Shown here in pieces: positions 10,583 to 19,383 of a stretch of 64,000 nt of DNA. The position numbers and the translations under genes were made by a program. Source of the DNA: Nonomuraea fuscirosea (GTDB lineage: Bacteria > Actinomycetota > Actinomycetes > Streptosporangiales > Streptosporangiaceae); contig NZ_PVNG01000018.1 in the NCBI RefSeq assembly GCF_003001935.1, positions 62,001 through 126,000 on the forward strand. Direction: 5' to 3'. Each line of letters begins with the position of its first letter. The stretch's first letter is position 1. The notes below the pieces were generated by a model. The model saw nothing but the letters and a program-made list of their open reading frames with translations, had not been told where the DNA came from and did no database searches.

Positions 10583-11931
10583 CGGCGGGTCGCCTCCGCG
10601 TGCTGGATGGGGGTCAGGCGCACCCATTCGGGTACGCGGCGGTTCAGCGACATGACCGTGAGCTCAGCCAGGTGCTCCTGGTCCTCTTCCGCGAACGGGT
10701 CCTGGTTGTCGGGCACGACCGGCACCGTGACCGTGTCGCCCGGGTTCGGCATCCGGCCCAGCCTGGCCAGGACCAGACCGGCGAGAGTGTCGTAGTCGTC
10801 GCTCTCGGGCAGCGAGACGCCCGTCGCGCGTTCGACCTCGTCGAGCCGGAGGGTGCCGGGCACCTCCCAGACGCCGCCGGGCTGCTCGACGGCGCCGGCC
10901 GGCTCCGGGTCGTTCTCGTCGACCAGCTCGCCCACCAGCTCCTCGGCCAGGTCCTCGACCGTGATGACGCCGGCCAGGCCGCCGTACTCGTCGATGACGA
11001 GGACGATGTCGTCCTTCGCCGTCCGCATCCGGTCGAGGACGGCGGGCAGCGGGACGGAGTCCGGCACCATGAGGGCGGGCCGGGTGATGCGGGCGATGTC
11101 GCCGGTCTCCAGGCCGGAGGCCAGCAGTTCGCGTACGCCCGTCACGCCGGCGACGTCGCCGTCCTCGCCCAGCACCGGGTAGCGGGAGTGGCCGCAGGTG
11201 CGCATGACGTCGAGCAGGTCGGCGATGGGTTGTGAGGTGCGCAGGGCCACCACCCTGGGGCGAGGGACCATGATCTCCTCGGCGGTGCGGTCGCCGAACT
11301 CCAGGGCCCGCTCCAGCAGGTCCGACAGCCGCGGCGGCAGCTCGCCCGCCTGCGTCGACTCCGCGATGATGCGGGAGAGCTCCTCCGGGGTCGCGCCGTG
11401 TTCGACCTCCTCCACCGGCTCGATGCCGACCCGCTTGAGCAGGCCGGTGGCGGCGGAGTCGAACAGCTTGACCACCGGGCCCACGACGGCCAGGTAGACC
11501 AGCGTCGAGGAGGCCAGGAACTTGGCCACCGGCTCCGGCCTGGCGATGCCCAGGTTCTTCGGGGCCAGTTCGCCGAAGACCATCTGCACGACCGTCGCCA
11601 CGAAGACGCCGCTGGCCACGGAGACGCCCGTGATCATGGCGTCGGGCAGGCCCGCGTCGGTCAGCCACGGCCGTACGATGACGGCGATCGCGGGCTCGGC
11701 CAGGAAGCCGACCAGCAGCGCCGTCACCGTGATGCCCAGCTGGGCGCCGGAGAGCATGAAGGACAGGCGGGAGGTCACTTGCAGCGCCTTCTCGGCGGCG
11801 GCGTCGCCCGCGGCGGCCTGCTCACGCAGCAGGGACCGGTCGGCGGCGACGAAGGCGAACTCCTGGGCGACGAAATAACCGGTCGCGGCGGTGAGGAGCA
11901 GGAGGGCGAGAAGCCCGAGATAGGCGCTCAC
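10579..11931 (-). CDS. CNNM/CorC-type membrane protein with CBS and CorC_HlyC domains
   Basis: First gene of a two-gene leftward operon. The 450 residues contain a DUF21 membrane domain (about 1-190; YFVAQEFAFVAADR near the N-terminus), two CBS motifs (about 210-335, including IMVPRPRVVALR and VIDEYGGLAGVITVEDL) and a C-terminal CorC_HlyC domain (about 350-430). These are the hallmarks of the TlyC/CorC/YtfL group, implicated in Mg/Co homeostasis and often mislabelled as hemolysins. Starts at GTG 11931. Divergent from the LCP gene across a 244-nt region. Confidence 0.88.
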   Translation of the reverse strand: MSAYLGLLALLLLTAATGYFVAQEFAFVAADRSLLREQAAAGDAAAEKALQVTSRLSFMLSGAQLGITVTALLVGFLAEPAIAVIVRPWLTDAGLPDAMITGVSVASGVFVATVVQMVFGELAPKNLGIARPEPVAKFLASSTLVYLAVVGPVVKLFDSAATGLLKRVGIEPVEEVEHGATPEELSRIIAESTQAGELPPRLSDLLERALEFGDRTAEEIMVPRPRVVALRTSQPIADLLDVMRTCGHSRYPVLGEDGDVAGVTGVRELLASGLETGDIARITRPALMVPDSVPLPAVLDRMRTAKDDIVLVIDEYGGLAGVITVEDLAEELVGELVDENDPEPAGAVEQPGGVWEVPGTLRLDEVERATGVSLPESDDYDTLAGLVLARLGRMPNPGDTVTVPVVPDNQDPFAEEDQEHLAELTVMSLNRRVPEWVRLTPIQHAEATRR

Positions 11932-12175
11932 CGGAGTGAGCCCTCAGAGGAACCCGTGCCCGAGCACGGGCGAAGATCCCACGGGTCCGGATCGGACACG
12001 ATCATCCCTTCGATAGACATCGTCCATAACCGTAACGACGCTGTTGGCATCTATGTTTCCGCAGTGACTCTCAGCTAGTTCCGCGTACTTTTCCGTGGGA
12101 AAACCTTGCCGGAACGTCTTCACTGCTGAGGGGTTCGACGTAGCGTTTATGACAAAGCGAAGGGAAGTAGGCGAA

Positions 12176-13474
12176 GTGACTGAGGACGACCGTACGCGGG
12201 CGATGCGCTCACCAGGCGACGGCCGCCCGCTGCCACCACGGCCCGGCGACGTGCCGCGTTCGGGTGGCGCGCCAGCGCACCGCATGCCCGCGGCAGGCCC
12301 CTCGGGAGGCCCTGCGGGCAATCCCGCGGCGCCTACGCACAAGCTTCCCGTCGTGGGCTCCCCCGGGCCTCAGCCCGGGGCCCCTGAGGACCAGCAGCGG
12401 GGTGCCGGCTCGCGGTCGCGGGTCTACGGGCGTCAGCGGTCCGGGCAGAGCCCGGTCAAGCCGTTCGGGTCGCGGAGCGACTCCGGTGAGCCGGCTCCGC
12501 GACGGCCGCGCAGGAAGATCTCCTGGAAGATGGTCGTCGGGGGTCTGGCGGGGTTACTGGTCCTGCTGCTGGTGGCCGCGATCGGCATGTTCTTCTGGAT
12601 CGACTCGCGGCTGGCCGGCATCGACGGCGTGCTCGACGACTACGAGGGGCGTCCCGGCGACACCCCCGGCACCAACTGGCTGCTGGTGGGCTCCGACAGC
12701 CGTAAGGGGCTGAGCGCGGCCCAGCGCAAGAAGCTCGCCACCGGGCGGGCCGCCGGGCAGCGCACCGACTCGATGATGCTGCTGCACATCCCCGAGGGCA
12801 GCGACAAGCCGACGCTGGTCAGCCTGCCGCGCGACTCGGCCGTCACCATCCCGGGCAGGGGCCGCGACAAGCTCAACTCCGCGTACGCGCTGGGCGGGCC
12901 CAAGCTGCTGGTCCGCACCGTGGAGACGGTGACGGGGGTGCACGTCGACAACTACATGGAGATCGGCTTCGCGGGCTTCGTGGACATCGTGGACGCCGTC
13001 GGCGGCGTCGAGATCAACGTACGCGCGGCCGTCAACGACCCCAAGGCGGGGCTCAAGCTGAAGAAGGGCCCCCAGGTCCTCACCGGCTCGCAGGCGCTCG
13101 GCTACGTCCGCACCCGCAAGGGCGGCGCGCTGCCCGACTTCGAGCGCACCAAGCGGCAGCGGCAGTTCCTCGGCGCGGTCGTGAAGAAGGCCGCCAGTCC
13201 CGGAGTGCTGCTCAACCCGTTCACCGCCATCCCGCTGGCGATGAGCGCCACCGACGCGGTCGAGGTCGACTCGGGCACGGGGGCGTTCAACATGCTCTCC
13301 CTGGGGCTGGCCATGGGTGACAGCCCGGTGACCACGGTGGTGCCGTTCGGCGGCAACGAGACGGTCGCGGGCGGCGGTGCGGCCGTCAAGTGGGATCGCA
13401 CCAAGGCGCTGGCGCTGTTCAACGCGCTGAAGGAGGACAAGCCGGTGCCGAAGGACATCCTGGACGCCGGATGA
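12176..13474 (+). CDS. LytR-CpsA-Psr family glycopolymer ligase
   Basis: LCP phosphotransferase that attaches anionic or arabinogalactan-like glycopolymers to peptidoglycan outside the membrane. From the preferred GTG at 12176 (GGGAAG nine bases upstream) it has 432 residues: a Pro/Arg/Gly-rich cytoplasmic arm of about 115, one membrane helix (about 118-142) and an LCP domain containing GSDSRKG, RTDSMMLLH, SLPRDS, LNSAYALGG, VRTRKGG and RTKRQRQF. The conserved Arg and Asp ligands for the lipid pyrophosphate are present. An ATG at 12149 is an alternative start. The upstream region holds a 7-bp hairpin (11953-11970) and a TTTTCC/GGAAAA repeat (12089-12103). Confidence 0.9.
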   Translation: MTEDDRTRAMRSPGDGRPLPPRPGDVPRSGGAPAHRMPAAGPSGGPAGNPAAPTHKLPVVGSPGPQPGAPEDQQRGAGSRSRVYGRQRSGQSPVKPFGSRSDSGEPAPRRPRRKISWKMVVGGLAGLLVLLLVAAIGMFFWIDSRLAGIDGVLDDYEGRPGDTPGTNWLLVGSDSRKGLSAAQRKKLATGRAAGQRTDSMMLLHIPEGSDKPTLVSLPRDSAVTIPGRGRDKLNSAYALGGPKLLVRTVETVTGVHVDNYMEIGFAGFVDIVDAVGGVEINVRAAVNDPKAGLKLKKGPQVLTGSQALGYVRTRKGGALPDFERTKRQRQFLGAVVKKAASPGVLLNPFTAIPLAMSATDAVEVDSGTGAFNMLSLGLAMGDSPVTTVVPFGGNETVAGGGAAVKWDRTKALALFNALKEDKPVPKDILDAG

Positions 13475-13507
13475 GTCTGCGTCAGGGATGGGCTTAACCT
13501 CCTGACC

Positions 13508-14113
13508 ATGAGCATTTCCGACAAGCTTCATGCCATCGGGCGGCCCCTGCTCTCGGACCAGCTCGCGCACCCGACCGTGGCCGGGATCGGGCGTGGCGAC
13601 CTGCCGGAGCAGGTGTTCCGTTCGTGGCTGGAGCAGGACTACCTGTTCCTGCTGGACTATGTACGGGTCTTCGCCCGGCTGGCCTGGCAGGCGCCCGACG
13701 GGCATCTCGGCGACCTGGTGGATCTGGCGCACACCACCTATCACGACGAGCTGAGCCTGCACCGGTCGATGTCGGCGGGGTTCGGGGCCGATCTGGAGGG
13801 GGCGGTGAAGGGGCCGGCCTGCGCGGCGTACACGCGGTTCCTGCTGGAGTCGGCGGCGACGTACGGGGAGGGGCTGGCGGCCCTCTATCCGTGCATGTGG
13901 GGATATTCGAGTCTCGGGCAGATATTGGCGGAGAATCCGCCTGCTGAGCCGAGATATCGGGCCTGGGTGGACACGTACGCGGACCCGGGGTTCGCGGCGC
14001 TGACCGAACGCATCGCGCGCATGATCGACGAGGCGGATCCGGCTCCGGAGCGAGCGGAGGCCCTGTTCAGGGAGGGGATGGCGCACGAGCTGGCGTTCTG
14101 GGACGTGCCGTAG
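13508..14113 (+). CDS. tenA: TenA-family thiaminase II / HMP salvage enzyme
   Basis: Helical TenA/THI-4 protein that hydrolyses aminopyrimidine breakdown products of thiamin so that the pyrimidine (HMP) re-enters thiamin synthesis. It has 201 residues, close to the family norm. The active-site Cys129 sits in the characteristic YPCMWGYSSLG segment, and the metal-free active-site pattern FRSWLEQDYLFLLDY is present near 37-51. It is 34 nt after the LCP gene with no riboswitch visible upstream, although a TPP riboswitch controls a thiamin-precursor permease 3.4 kb away. The exact TenA_C versus TenA_E subtype is assigned only from the Cys motif. Confidence 0.88.
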   Translation: MSISDKLHAIGRPLLSDQLAHPTVAGIGRGDLPEQVFRSWLEQDYLFLLDYVRVFARLAWQAPDGHLGDLVDLAHTTYHDELSLHRSMSAGFGADLEGAVKGPACAAYTRFLLESAATYGEGLAALYPCMWGYSSLGQILAENPPAEPRYRAWVDTYADPGFAALTERIARMIDEADPAPERAEALFREGMAHELAFWDVP

Positions 14114-14144
14114 AACAGTCGGTGGCGCGTCGTAGTCTGGTGGC

Positions 14145-15023
14145 ATGCCCGAACTTCCCGAGGTGGAGTCGCTCACCCACTTCCTGCGCGAGCGGGCGGT
14201 GGGCCGCACGATTCTGGGGGTCGACGTGGTCGCCTTCCAGGCACTCAAGACGTTCGATCCGCCGGTCGGCGCGCTCGGCGGGCTGACCGTCACCGGCGTG
14301 ACCAGGCACGGCAAGTTCCTCGACCTCGACTGCGACGGTCTCCATCTGGTCATCCATCTGGCCCGCGCGGGGTGGCTGCGCTGGCGCGACGACCTGTCGG
14401 GGGCCAAGCCGGTGCGGCCGGGGAAGGGGCCGCTGGCGGTGCGGGTGCGGCTGGCGCCCGACGACGAAGGGCTGGCGCCGGGGTTCGAGCTGACGGAGGC
14501 GGGGACGCAGAAGCGTCTCGCCGTCTATGTCACGAAAAATCCGGACCAAGTGCCCGGTGTCGCCGCTCTCGGTCCCGATCCCCTCGCCGACTCCTTCACG
14601 GTCGAGGCGCTCAAGCGCATCGTGGGCGGCAACCGCACCCAGATCAAGGGGCTGCTGCGCGACCAGAAGGTCATCGCCGGCATCGGCAACGCCTACTCCG
14701 ACGAGGTGCTGCACGCCGCGAAGATGTCCCCGTTCAAGATCGCCGGTAGTCTGACGGACGCCCAGATCGCCGACCTGCACGAGGCCATCGTCACCACGCT
14801 GGCGGACGCGGTCGAGCGGGCCCACGGGCTGGCGGCCAAGGATCTGAAGGCGGAGAAGAAGTCGGGGCTGCGCGTGCACAACCGGGCGGGGCAGCCGTGC
14901 GACGTGTGCGGCGACACGATCAGAGAGGTGTCGTTCGCCGACTCCTCGCTCCAGTACTGCCCCACGTGCCAGACAGGCGGCAAGCCGCTGGCCGACCGCC
15001 GCCTGTCCAAACTGCTCAAATAG
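14145..15023 (+). CDS. Fpg/Nei-family DNA glycosylase
   Basis: Bifunctional DNA glycosylase/AP lyase for oxidised bases. The N-terminal PELPEVESL places catalytic Pro2 and Glu3. The beta-clamp Lys lies in RHGKFLDLDC, the H2TH region includes LLRDQKVIAGIGNAYSDE (about 166-183), and the C-terminal zinc finger has CDVC and CPTC pairs (about 252-275). 292 residues is slightly longer than E. coli Fpg. The C-terminal end (GGKPLADRRLSKLLK) resembles the actinobacterial Nei-like branch more than classical MutM, so I do not assign mutM. Convergent with the MFS gene. Confidence 0.92.
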   Translation: MPELPEVESLTHFLRERAVGRTILGVDVVAFQALKTFDPPVGALGGLTVTGVTRHGKFLDLDCDGLHLVIHLARAGWLRWRDDLSGAKPVRPGKGPLAVRVRLAPDDEGLAPGFELTEAGTQKRLAVYVTKNPDQVPGVAALGPDPLADSFTVEALKRIVGGNRTQIKGLLRDQKVIAGIGNAYSDEVLHAAKMSPFKIAGSLTDAQIADLHEAIVTTLADAVERAHGLAAKDLKAEKKSGLRVHNRAGQPCDVCGDTIREVSFADSSLQYCPTCQTGGKPLADRRLSKLLK

Positions 15024-15074
15024 CCGCCTGGCCATTGACCGCGTGCCCGGGTGGCGGAGCCGGCCCCCGCGGGC

Positions 15075-16475
15075 TCAGGCGGCGCTGAGGGCGCGGTCTC
15101 TCGTCCGGGGGCGCAGAGCGCTCACGGCGACCAGCGCGCCCAGCAGCGTGGCCGTGACGGGCACCAGCAGCGCCGTGCGCATCGCGGCCAGCCCGGCCTC
15201 GGGGTCCGTGCCGCCGCCCAGGGCGGCCACGTTGACCGCGGTCACCATCGACAGGCCCAGCGCCGCCCCGAACTGGAACGAGGAGTTGATCAGCCCGCCG
15301 GCCAGCCCCTGCTCGTGCTCGGCCACCCCGTCCGTGGCCACGATGGTCACCGGGCCGTAGACGAAGGCGAACATCAGGCCGATGAGCAGCATGGAGGGCA
15401 GCATGGCCGCGTAGGTCCAGTCGAGCCCCACGCCCAGGAACAACGCGTAGGCCAGCAGGCCCGACAGCAGGCCGCCGAGCACCACCCTGGCGCTGCCGAA
15501 TCGGTTGACCAGCCAGGGGGTGAGCACCGGGGCGATCACCACGTCGACGGCCGCCGCCAGCAGGGCCAGGCCGGTCTGGATGGTCGACCACCCGCGCAGC
15601 TCCTGGAGGTAGATCGTGACCAGGAACTGGAAGCCGAAGAACGAGGCCGTGAGCATGACGGCCATCACGTTGGCGCGGATCAGGGTGGCCGAGCGCAGCA
15701 GGCCGAGCCGGACGAGCGGGCTGGCCGACCGGCGCTCGACGGCGGTGAAGGCCGCCACCAGGGCCAGGCCGCCGGCGAAGGCCGCCACCGTGAGGGGCCA
15801 GCCGTCGGCCGGGTGCTCCAGACGTACGACGCCGTACGCCAGCAGCATCATCGCGCCCGTGATCGTCACCGCGCCCATCACGTCGAAGCCGCCCGCCGGA
15901 CGGTCCTCCCGGACCGGCTCCCTGATCAGGGGGACGGCGGCGATCAGGATGAGCAGCGACATCAGCACGGGCGCGAAGAACACCCAGCGCCAGCCGATCG
16001 CGGTCAGCAGGCCGCCGGCCACGAGCCCGAGCGCGAAGCCGCCCGCCGCCGTGCCCGCGTAGATGAGCAGGGCCTGGTTGCGCAGCCTGCCCTCGGGAAA
16101 GGTCGTGGTGATCAGCGAGAGCCCGGCGGGCGTCAGGAACGCGGCGGCCACCCCCGTGACGAACCTGGCCAGCAGCAGCACCCAGCCCTCGTCCGCGAAG
16201 CCGCCGAGCCCGGAGAAGACCAGGAACACCACCAGCCAGAGCAGGAACATCCGCCGCCGTCCCAGCAGGTCGGCCGCCCGGCCGCCGAGCAGCATGAAAC
16301 CGCCGTAACCGAGCACGTACGCGCTCACGACCCCGCTCAGCATGCCCGTGGACAGCCCGAGGTCGGCCCTGATGGCCGGAAGGGCGATGTTCAGCATGGC
16401 CACGTCGATGCCTTCGAGAAAGATGGCACCGCACAGAACGATCAGCACACCCCACGATCGGGCAGGCACGGACAT
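15075..16475 (-). CDS. MFS drug-efflux transporter (DHA2/EmrB-QacA type)
   Basis: Proton-driven multidrug exporter. From the ATG at 16475 (GGGGG shortly upstream) it has 466 residues with about fourteen hydrophobic segments. The motif A-like loop LGGRAADLLGRRRMF (about 60-74) and motif C-like alternation near 130-160 support the DHA2 branch. It is transcribed divergently from an HxlR regulator. The shared intergenic region carries a CGGTTA/TAACCG inverted repeat, suggesting that the regulator represses the pump. The substrate cannot be read from the sequence. Confidence 0.88.
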   Translation of the reverse strand: MSVPARSWGVLIVLCGAIFLEGIDVAMLNIALPAIRADLGLSTGMLSGVVSAYVLGYGGFMLLGGRAADLLGRRRMFLLWLVVFLVFSGLGGFADEGWVLLLARFVTGVAAAFLTPAGLSLITTTFPEGRLRNQALLIYAGTAAGGFALGLVAGGLLTAIGWRWVFFAPVLMSLLILIAAVPLIREPVREDRPAGGFDVMGAVTITGAMMLLAYGVVRLEHPADGWPLTVAAFAGGLALVAAFTAVERRSASPLVRLGLLRSATLIRANVMAVMLTASFFGFQFLVTIYLQELRGWSTIQTGLALLAAAVDVVIAPVLTPWLVNRFGSARVVLGGLLSGLLAYALFLGVGLDWTYAAMLPSMLLIGLMFAFVYGPVTIVATDGVAEHEQGLAGGLINSSFQFGAALGLSMVTAVNVAALGGGTDPEAGLAAMRTALLVPVTATLLGALVAVSALRPRTRDRALSAA

Positions 16476-16504
16476 CTCAGACCCCCGGTTACTTCTCTGC
16501 ATAT

Positions 16505-16523
16505 CGGTTATTTCTTGTAACCG
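16505..16523. promoter_or_regulatory. Candidate HxlR operator
   Basis: Inverted repeat CGGTTA-7 nt-TAACCG in the 76-nt gap between the divergent MFS and HxlR genes. A further CGGTTA half-site lies at 16486-16491 in direct orientation. Its position over both promoters fits autoregulation plus control of the pump. Inference from symmetry and location. Confidence 0.5.
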
Positions 16524-16551
16524 GTCACATCATGAGTCACCATGGGAGACG

Positions 16552-16983
16552 ATGGAAGACGGCACTTTCGAATCACTCGGTTACCGCGAAGGCACCATGG
16601 ACGACTACGACGTTCGGCAGTGGGACACCCGCGAGGACTGCGAGGTCCGGCAGATCCTCGATCGCATCGCGGACAAGTGGTCGCTGCTGGTGATCGCCCT
16701 GCTCGACTGCGAGAGCCTGCGCTTCACCCAGCTGCGCCGCGAGATCGACGGCGTCAGCCAGCGCATGCTCAGCGTCACCCTGCGCCAGCTCGAACGCGAC
16801 GGCCTGGTCAGCCGCACGGTCCACCCCGTGGTCCCGCCCCGGGTCGACTACGCGCTGACGCCGCTCGGCCGTACCCTGCACGAGACCATCAAGTCCCTGG
16901 TCACGTGGACCGAGGCGCACCAGCAGGAGATCGCCGCGGCGCGTGCCGCCTACGACCGGCGACGCGAGATGATGGAGGCATGA
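16552..16983 (+). CDS. HxlR-family winged-helix transcriptional regulator
   Basis: Small MarR-related DNA-binding protein that usually responds to electrophiles, aldehydes or redox state. The HxlR core spans about residues 25-115: DCEVRQILDRIADKWSLLVI, LRREIDGVSQRMLSVTLRQL (recognition helix) and a wing with DYALTPLGRTL. One Cys precedes the winged helix (DCEV) and one lies in it. The start at ATG 16552 follows GGGAG; an ATG at 16594 is an alternative. The stop overlaps the rhodanese start (ATGA). Divergent from the MFS pump. Confidence 0.88.
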   Translation: MEDGTFESLGYREGTMDDYDVRQWDTREDCEVRQILDRIADKWSLLVIALLDCESLRFTQLRREIDGVSQRMLSVTLRQLERDGLVSRTVHPVVPPRVDYALTPLGRTLHETIKSLVTWTEAHQQEIAAARAAYDRRREMMEA

Positions 16984-17303
16984 CCGTTCCCGAGATCGAG
17001 GCCAACGCCGTTCCCGCCGATGCCTACCTGCTCGACGTCCGTGAGCAGGACGAATGGGTGGCGGGGCACGCGCCGCAGGCCGTGCACATCCCCATGACCC
17101 AGATTCAGGGCCGGGTCGACGAGGTTCCCGCCGACACGACCGTCTACGTCGTCTGCCGCGTGGGCGGCCGGTCGATGCAGGTCACGGCCTGGCTCAACCA
17201 GCTAGGGCGCGAGGCGATCAACGTCGGCGGCGGCATGCAGTCGTGGGAGTTCGCCCGCCGGCCGATGGTGAGCGAGACGGGGCAGGAGCCGTTCGTCGCC
17301 TGA
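16980..17303 (+). CDS. Single-domain rhodanese sulfurtransferase
   Basis: 107-residue rhodanese-like protein that transfers sulfane sulfur or relays persulfide. The active-site loop is VVCRVGGRS (Cys around residue 59), the Asp/Arg motif LLDVREQDEWVAGHAP is near the N-terminus, and INVGGGMQSWE is the conserved C-terminal rhodanese signature. Its start codon overlaps the HxlR stop, so it is translationally coupled to that regulator. A joint role in electrophile or sulfur stress is an inference from this coupling. Confidence 0.9.
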   Translation: MTVPEIEANAVPADAYLLDVREQDEWVAGHAPQAVHIPMTQIQGRVDEVPADTTVYVVCRVGGRSMQVTAWLNQLGREAINVGGGMQSWEFARRPMVSETGQEPFVA

Positions 17304-17377
17304 ATCGGGGGTAGGGCAGCAAGTCGCCCACTATGGCGGTTCTGCCGCCATTGAGGCATGATGAGGGCGCAAACTAC

Positions 17378-17482
17378 ACATTGTCGCGGGAGCTCGGGGT
17401 CGCCGGGCTGAGAGGGCAGCACGTTCCGCTGCCGACCGCCGGAACCTGTCCGGATAATGCCGGCGTAGGGAGTGTGCGATGT
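17378..17482 (+). promoter_or_regulatory. TPP (THI-box) riboswitch upstream of a CytX-type permease
   Basis: The aptamer (about 17385-17472) has GGGAGC, GGGCTGAGA (CTGAGA at 17408-17413), GAACCTG (17442-17448), GGATAATGCC (17452-17461) and the terminal AGGGA, all hallmark thi-box elements. The closing AGGGAG (17467-17472) is also the ribosome binding site of the permease six bases before its ATG. ACATTGT (17378-17384) can pair with GCGATGT (17476-17482), which contains that ATG. Translational repression by TPP is therefore the likely mode. Confidence 0.92.
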
Positions 17483-18816
17483 CGCACGGCGTCGAAGAAG
17501 TTCCGCTGACCCTCGAAGGCGAGCCCCCGAAGACCCTGGGCGTGCTCGATCAGGGTGCGCTCTGGGCGAATCTCGGAGTGAGCCTCCTCGGCTTCTCCGG
17601 CGCCCTGTTCCTGATCAACCCACTGGGCGACGCCCCGCTCACCCTGGGCGCCGCGCTCGTGGCCACGGTGGTGGGCAGCCTCATCGGCACCGCCATGGTC
17701 GGCCTGTCCGCCATCCCCGGCACGCGTACGGGGCAGCCGGCCATGGTGCTGCTGCGCGGCCTGTTCGGCGCCAGAATCTCCTACGTGCCGACGGTGCTGA
17801 ACATCGTGCAGATGCTCGGCTGGGGCGCCTTCGAGCTGTGGGTGATCGCCAAGGGCGCCACGGCGATCTTCGGCTCGGTGCCGTACCAGGTGTGGGTGAT
17901 CGTGGCCGGGGTGCTGACCACCGCGCTGAGCATCTGGCCGCTCGGCTCGATCCGGCTGCTGCGCCGGTACGTCACCGTCGGCGTGATCATCGCGATGATC
18001 TGGTTCACCGTGTTCTTCCTGCGTGAGGCGCCGCCGCAGACCGGCGGGACGTGGACGGCCTTCCCCGCCGCGGTCGACTACGTGATCGCGCTGTCGGTGT
18101 CCTGGGTGCCCATGGCCGCGGACTTCGCCCGCCACTCGCGCTCCAGCAGGGCGGCCTTCACCGGGGTGGTCGGCGGCTACACCCTGGCCCAGGTCGCCTG
18201 CCTCGGGCTGGGCGTCTACGCGGTGGCGATGGCGGGCGTCGCCCAGGTCCAGGCCGACGGGACCTCGGTGTTCAGCCCGTTCGTGGCGATGCCGCTGGGC
18301 GCGCTGTTCTTCGGCATCCTGGTCCTGCGCGAGACCGACCAGTCCTTCGCCAACGTCTACTCGACCACCGTCTCGCTGCAGAACCTGCTGCCGCGGATGG
18401 ACCGGCGTGTCTTCTCCGTCCTCATCGGCGTGCTCACCGTGGTGATCGCGCTGCTGGTCGACGTCACGTCCTACGGCGCGTTCTTGGGCGTGATCGGGGC
18501 GGTGTTCGTGCCGATGTTCGCCGTCCTCGCCGTGGACTACTTCGTGCTGCGCCGCGGCGAGAGCTGGAACACCGCGCAGGACGCGCCCTCACGCTGGTCG
18601 ATGCTGGTGCCGTGGGCGCTCGGCTTCGCGGCCTACTGGCTGACCACCTCGACGCCGACGGTCGAGGCGTGGGACGGGCTCTGGACGAGCCTGCGCGAGG
18701 CCATCGGCTTCACCCGGCAGACCTGGATGAACGGCGCGCTCGGCGGGGCCTTGGTGGCCGCGCTCGTCACGCTGCTCATCGGCCTGGCGCTGCGGCGGCC
18801 CGCTGTTCGACGTTGA
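17479..18816 (+). CDS. cytX: NCS1-family permease, probable thiamin-pyrimidine (HMP) transporter CytX
   Basis: Nucleobase:cation symporter-1 family membrane protein of 445 residues with about twelve hydrophobic helices. The family core includes LLGFSGALFLINPLGDAPL and a GTRTGQPAMVLLRGLFG loop near 75-95. The directly upstream TPP riboswitch indicates that thiamin pyrophosphate represses it, which fits CytX, the proposed hydroxymethylpyrimidine importer, rather than a cytosine permease. The 3' end overlaps the convergent ogt-like gene by 41 bp. The transport substrate is inferred from the riboswitch, not from residues. Confidence 0.88.
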   Translation: MSHGVEEVPLTLEGEPPKTLGVLDQGALWANLGVSLLGFSGALFLINPLGDAPLTLGAALVATVVGSLIGTAMVGLSAIPGTRTGQPAMVLLRGLFGARISYVPTVLNIVQMLGWGAFELWVIAKGATAIFGSVPYQVWVIVAGVLTTALSIWPLGSIRLLRRYVTVGVIIAMIWFTVFFLREAPPQTGGTWTAFPAAVDYVIALSVSWVPMAADFARHSRSSRAAFTGVVGGYTLAQVACLGLGVYAVAMAGVAQVQADGTSVFSPFVAMPLGALFFGILVLRETDQSFANVYSTTVSLQNLLPRMDRRVFSVLIGVLTVVIALLVDVTSYGAFLGVIGAVFVPMFAVLAVDYFVLRRGESWNTAQDAPSRWSMLVPWALGFAAYWLTTSTPTVEAWDGLWTSLREAIGFTRQTWMNGALGGALVAALVTLLIGLALRRPAVRR

Positions 18817-19354
18817 GCAGGTGCTGCTTGGCGACGGACCCGCCGGCGTAGTCGCCGAGCGCGCCGTCCTCGCGCACCACCCGGTGGCAGGGCACGATCA
18901 CGCAGACGGGGTTGGAGGACAGCGCGTTGCCGATCGCCCGCAGCGCGCGTGGCCGGCCGATGCTCTGGCCGATCTCCTCCAGCGTCGTGGTCGTGCCGTA
19001 GGGGACGGCCATCGTCTTCTGCAGCACCGTGCGCGCGAACGACGTCGCCAGCGCCAGGTCCACCGGCAGGGTGAACGCGCGCAGCCGGCCTGAGAAGTAG
19101 GCGTCCAGCTCTCTGCGGACCGGGTCGAGCCGTCGCGCGTCGGGCCCGATGAAGCTGCCCACATGCCTGCTGACCAGCTCGAAGACGTCGTTCTCCGCCT
19201 CGAAGCTGCACGCCGCGACGCCCTTGCCCGTCACGGCCAGCACCAACCGGCCCACAGCCCCGTCATAGGTGCCGAAAGCGATGTCGGGCGGCGTATCACC
19301 TCGATAGGTGCTAGAGGTCACACGCAGCAGGGCATCGAGATCGTTGCTCGACAT
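18776..19354 (-). CDS. ogt: Methylated-DNA-[protein]-cysteine S-methyltransferase
   Basis: Suicide repair protein that takes O6-alkyl groups from guanine. The 192 residues contain the active-site PCHRV with acceptor Cys156, a helix-turn-helix region with LEEIGQSIGRPRALRAIGNA (about 125-144) that supplies the Arg finger, and a final LLNVEQ. Start ATG 19354 was chosen because GGAGG lies nine bases upstream; five more in-frame codons exist upstream. It is tail-to-tail with the permease and only 29 bp from the divergent histidine kinase start. Confidence 0.92.
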   Translation of the reverse strand: MSSNDLDALLRVTSSTYRGDTPPDIAFGTYDGAVGRLVLAVTGKGVAACSFEAENDVFELVSRHVGSFIGPDARRLDPVRRELDAYFSGRLRAFTLPVDLALATSFARTVLQKTMAVPYGTTTTLEEIGQSIGRPRALRAIGNALSSNPVCVIVPCHRVVREDGALGDYAGGSVAKQHLLNVEQRAAAAPGR

Positions 19355-19383
19355 ACCCTCAACCTCCACCCGCCGGAATCACC

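Noticed and set aside
14145..15023. Assignment as MutM proper
   Set aside because: The C-terminal zinc-finger tail and divergence from classical Fpg leave the Nei-like branch equally likely, so only the family is named.
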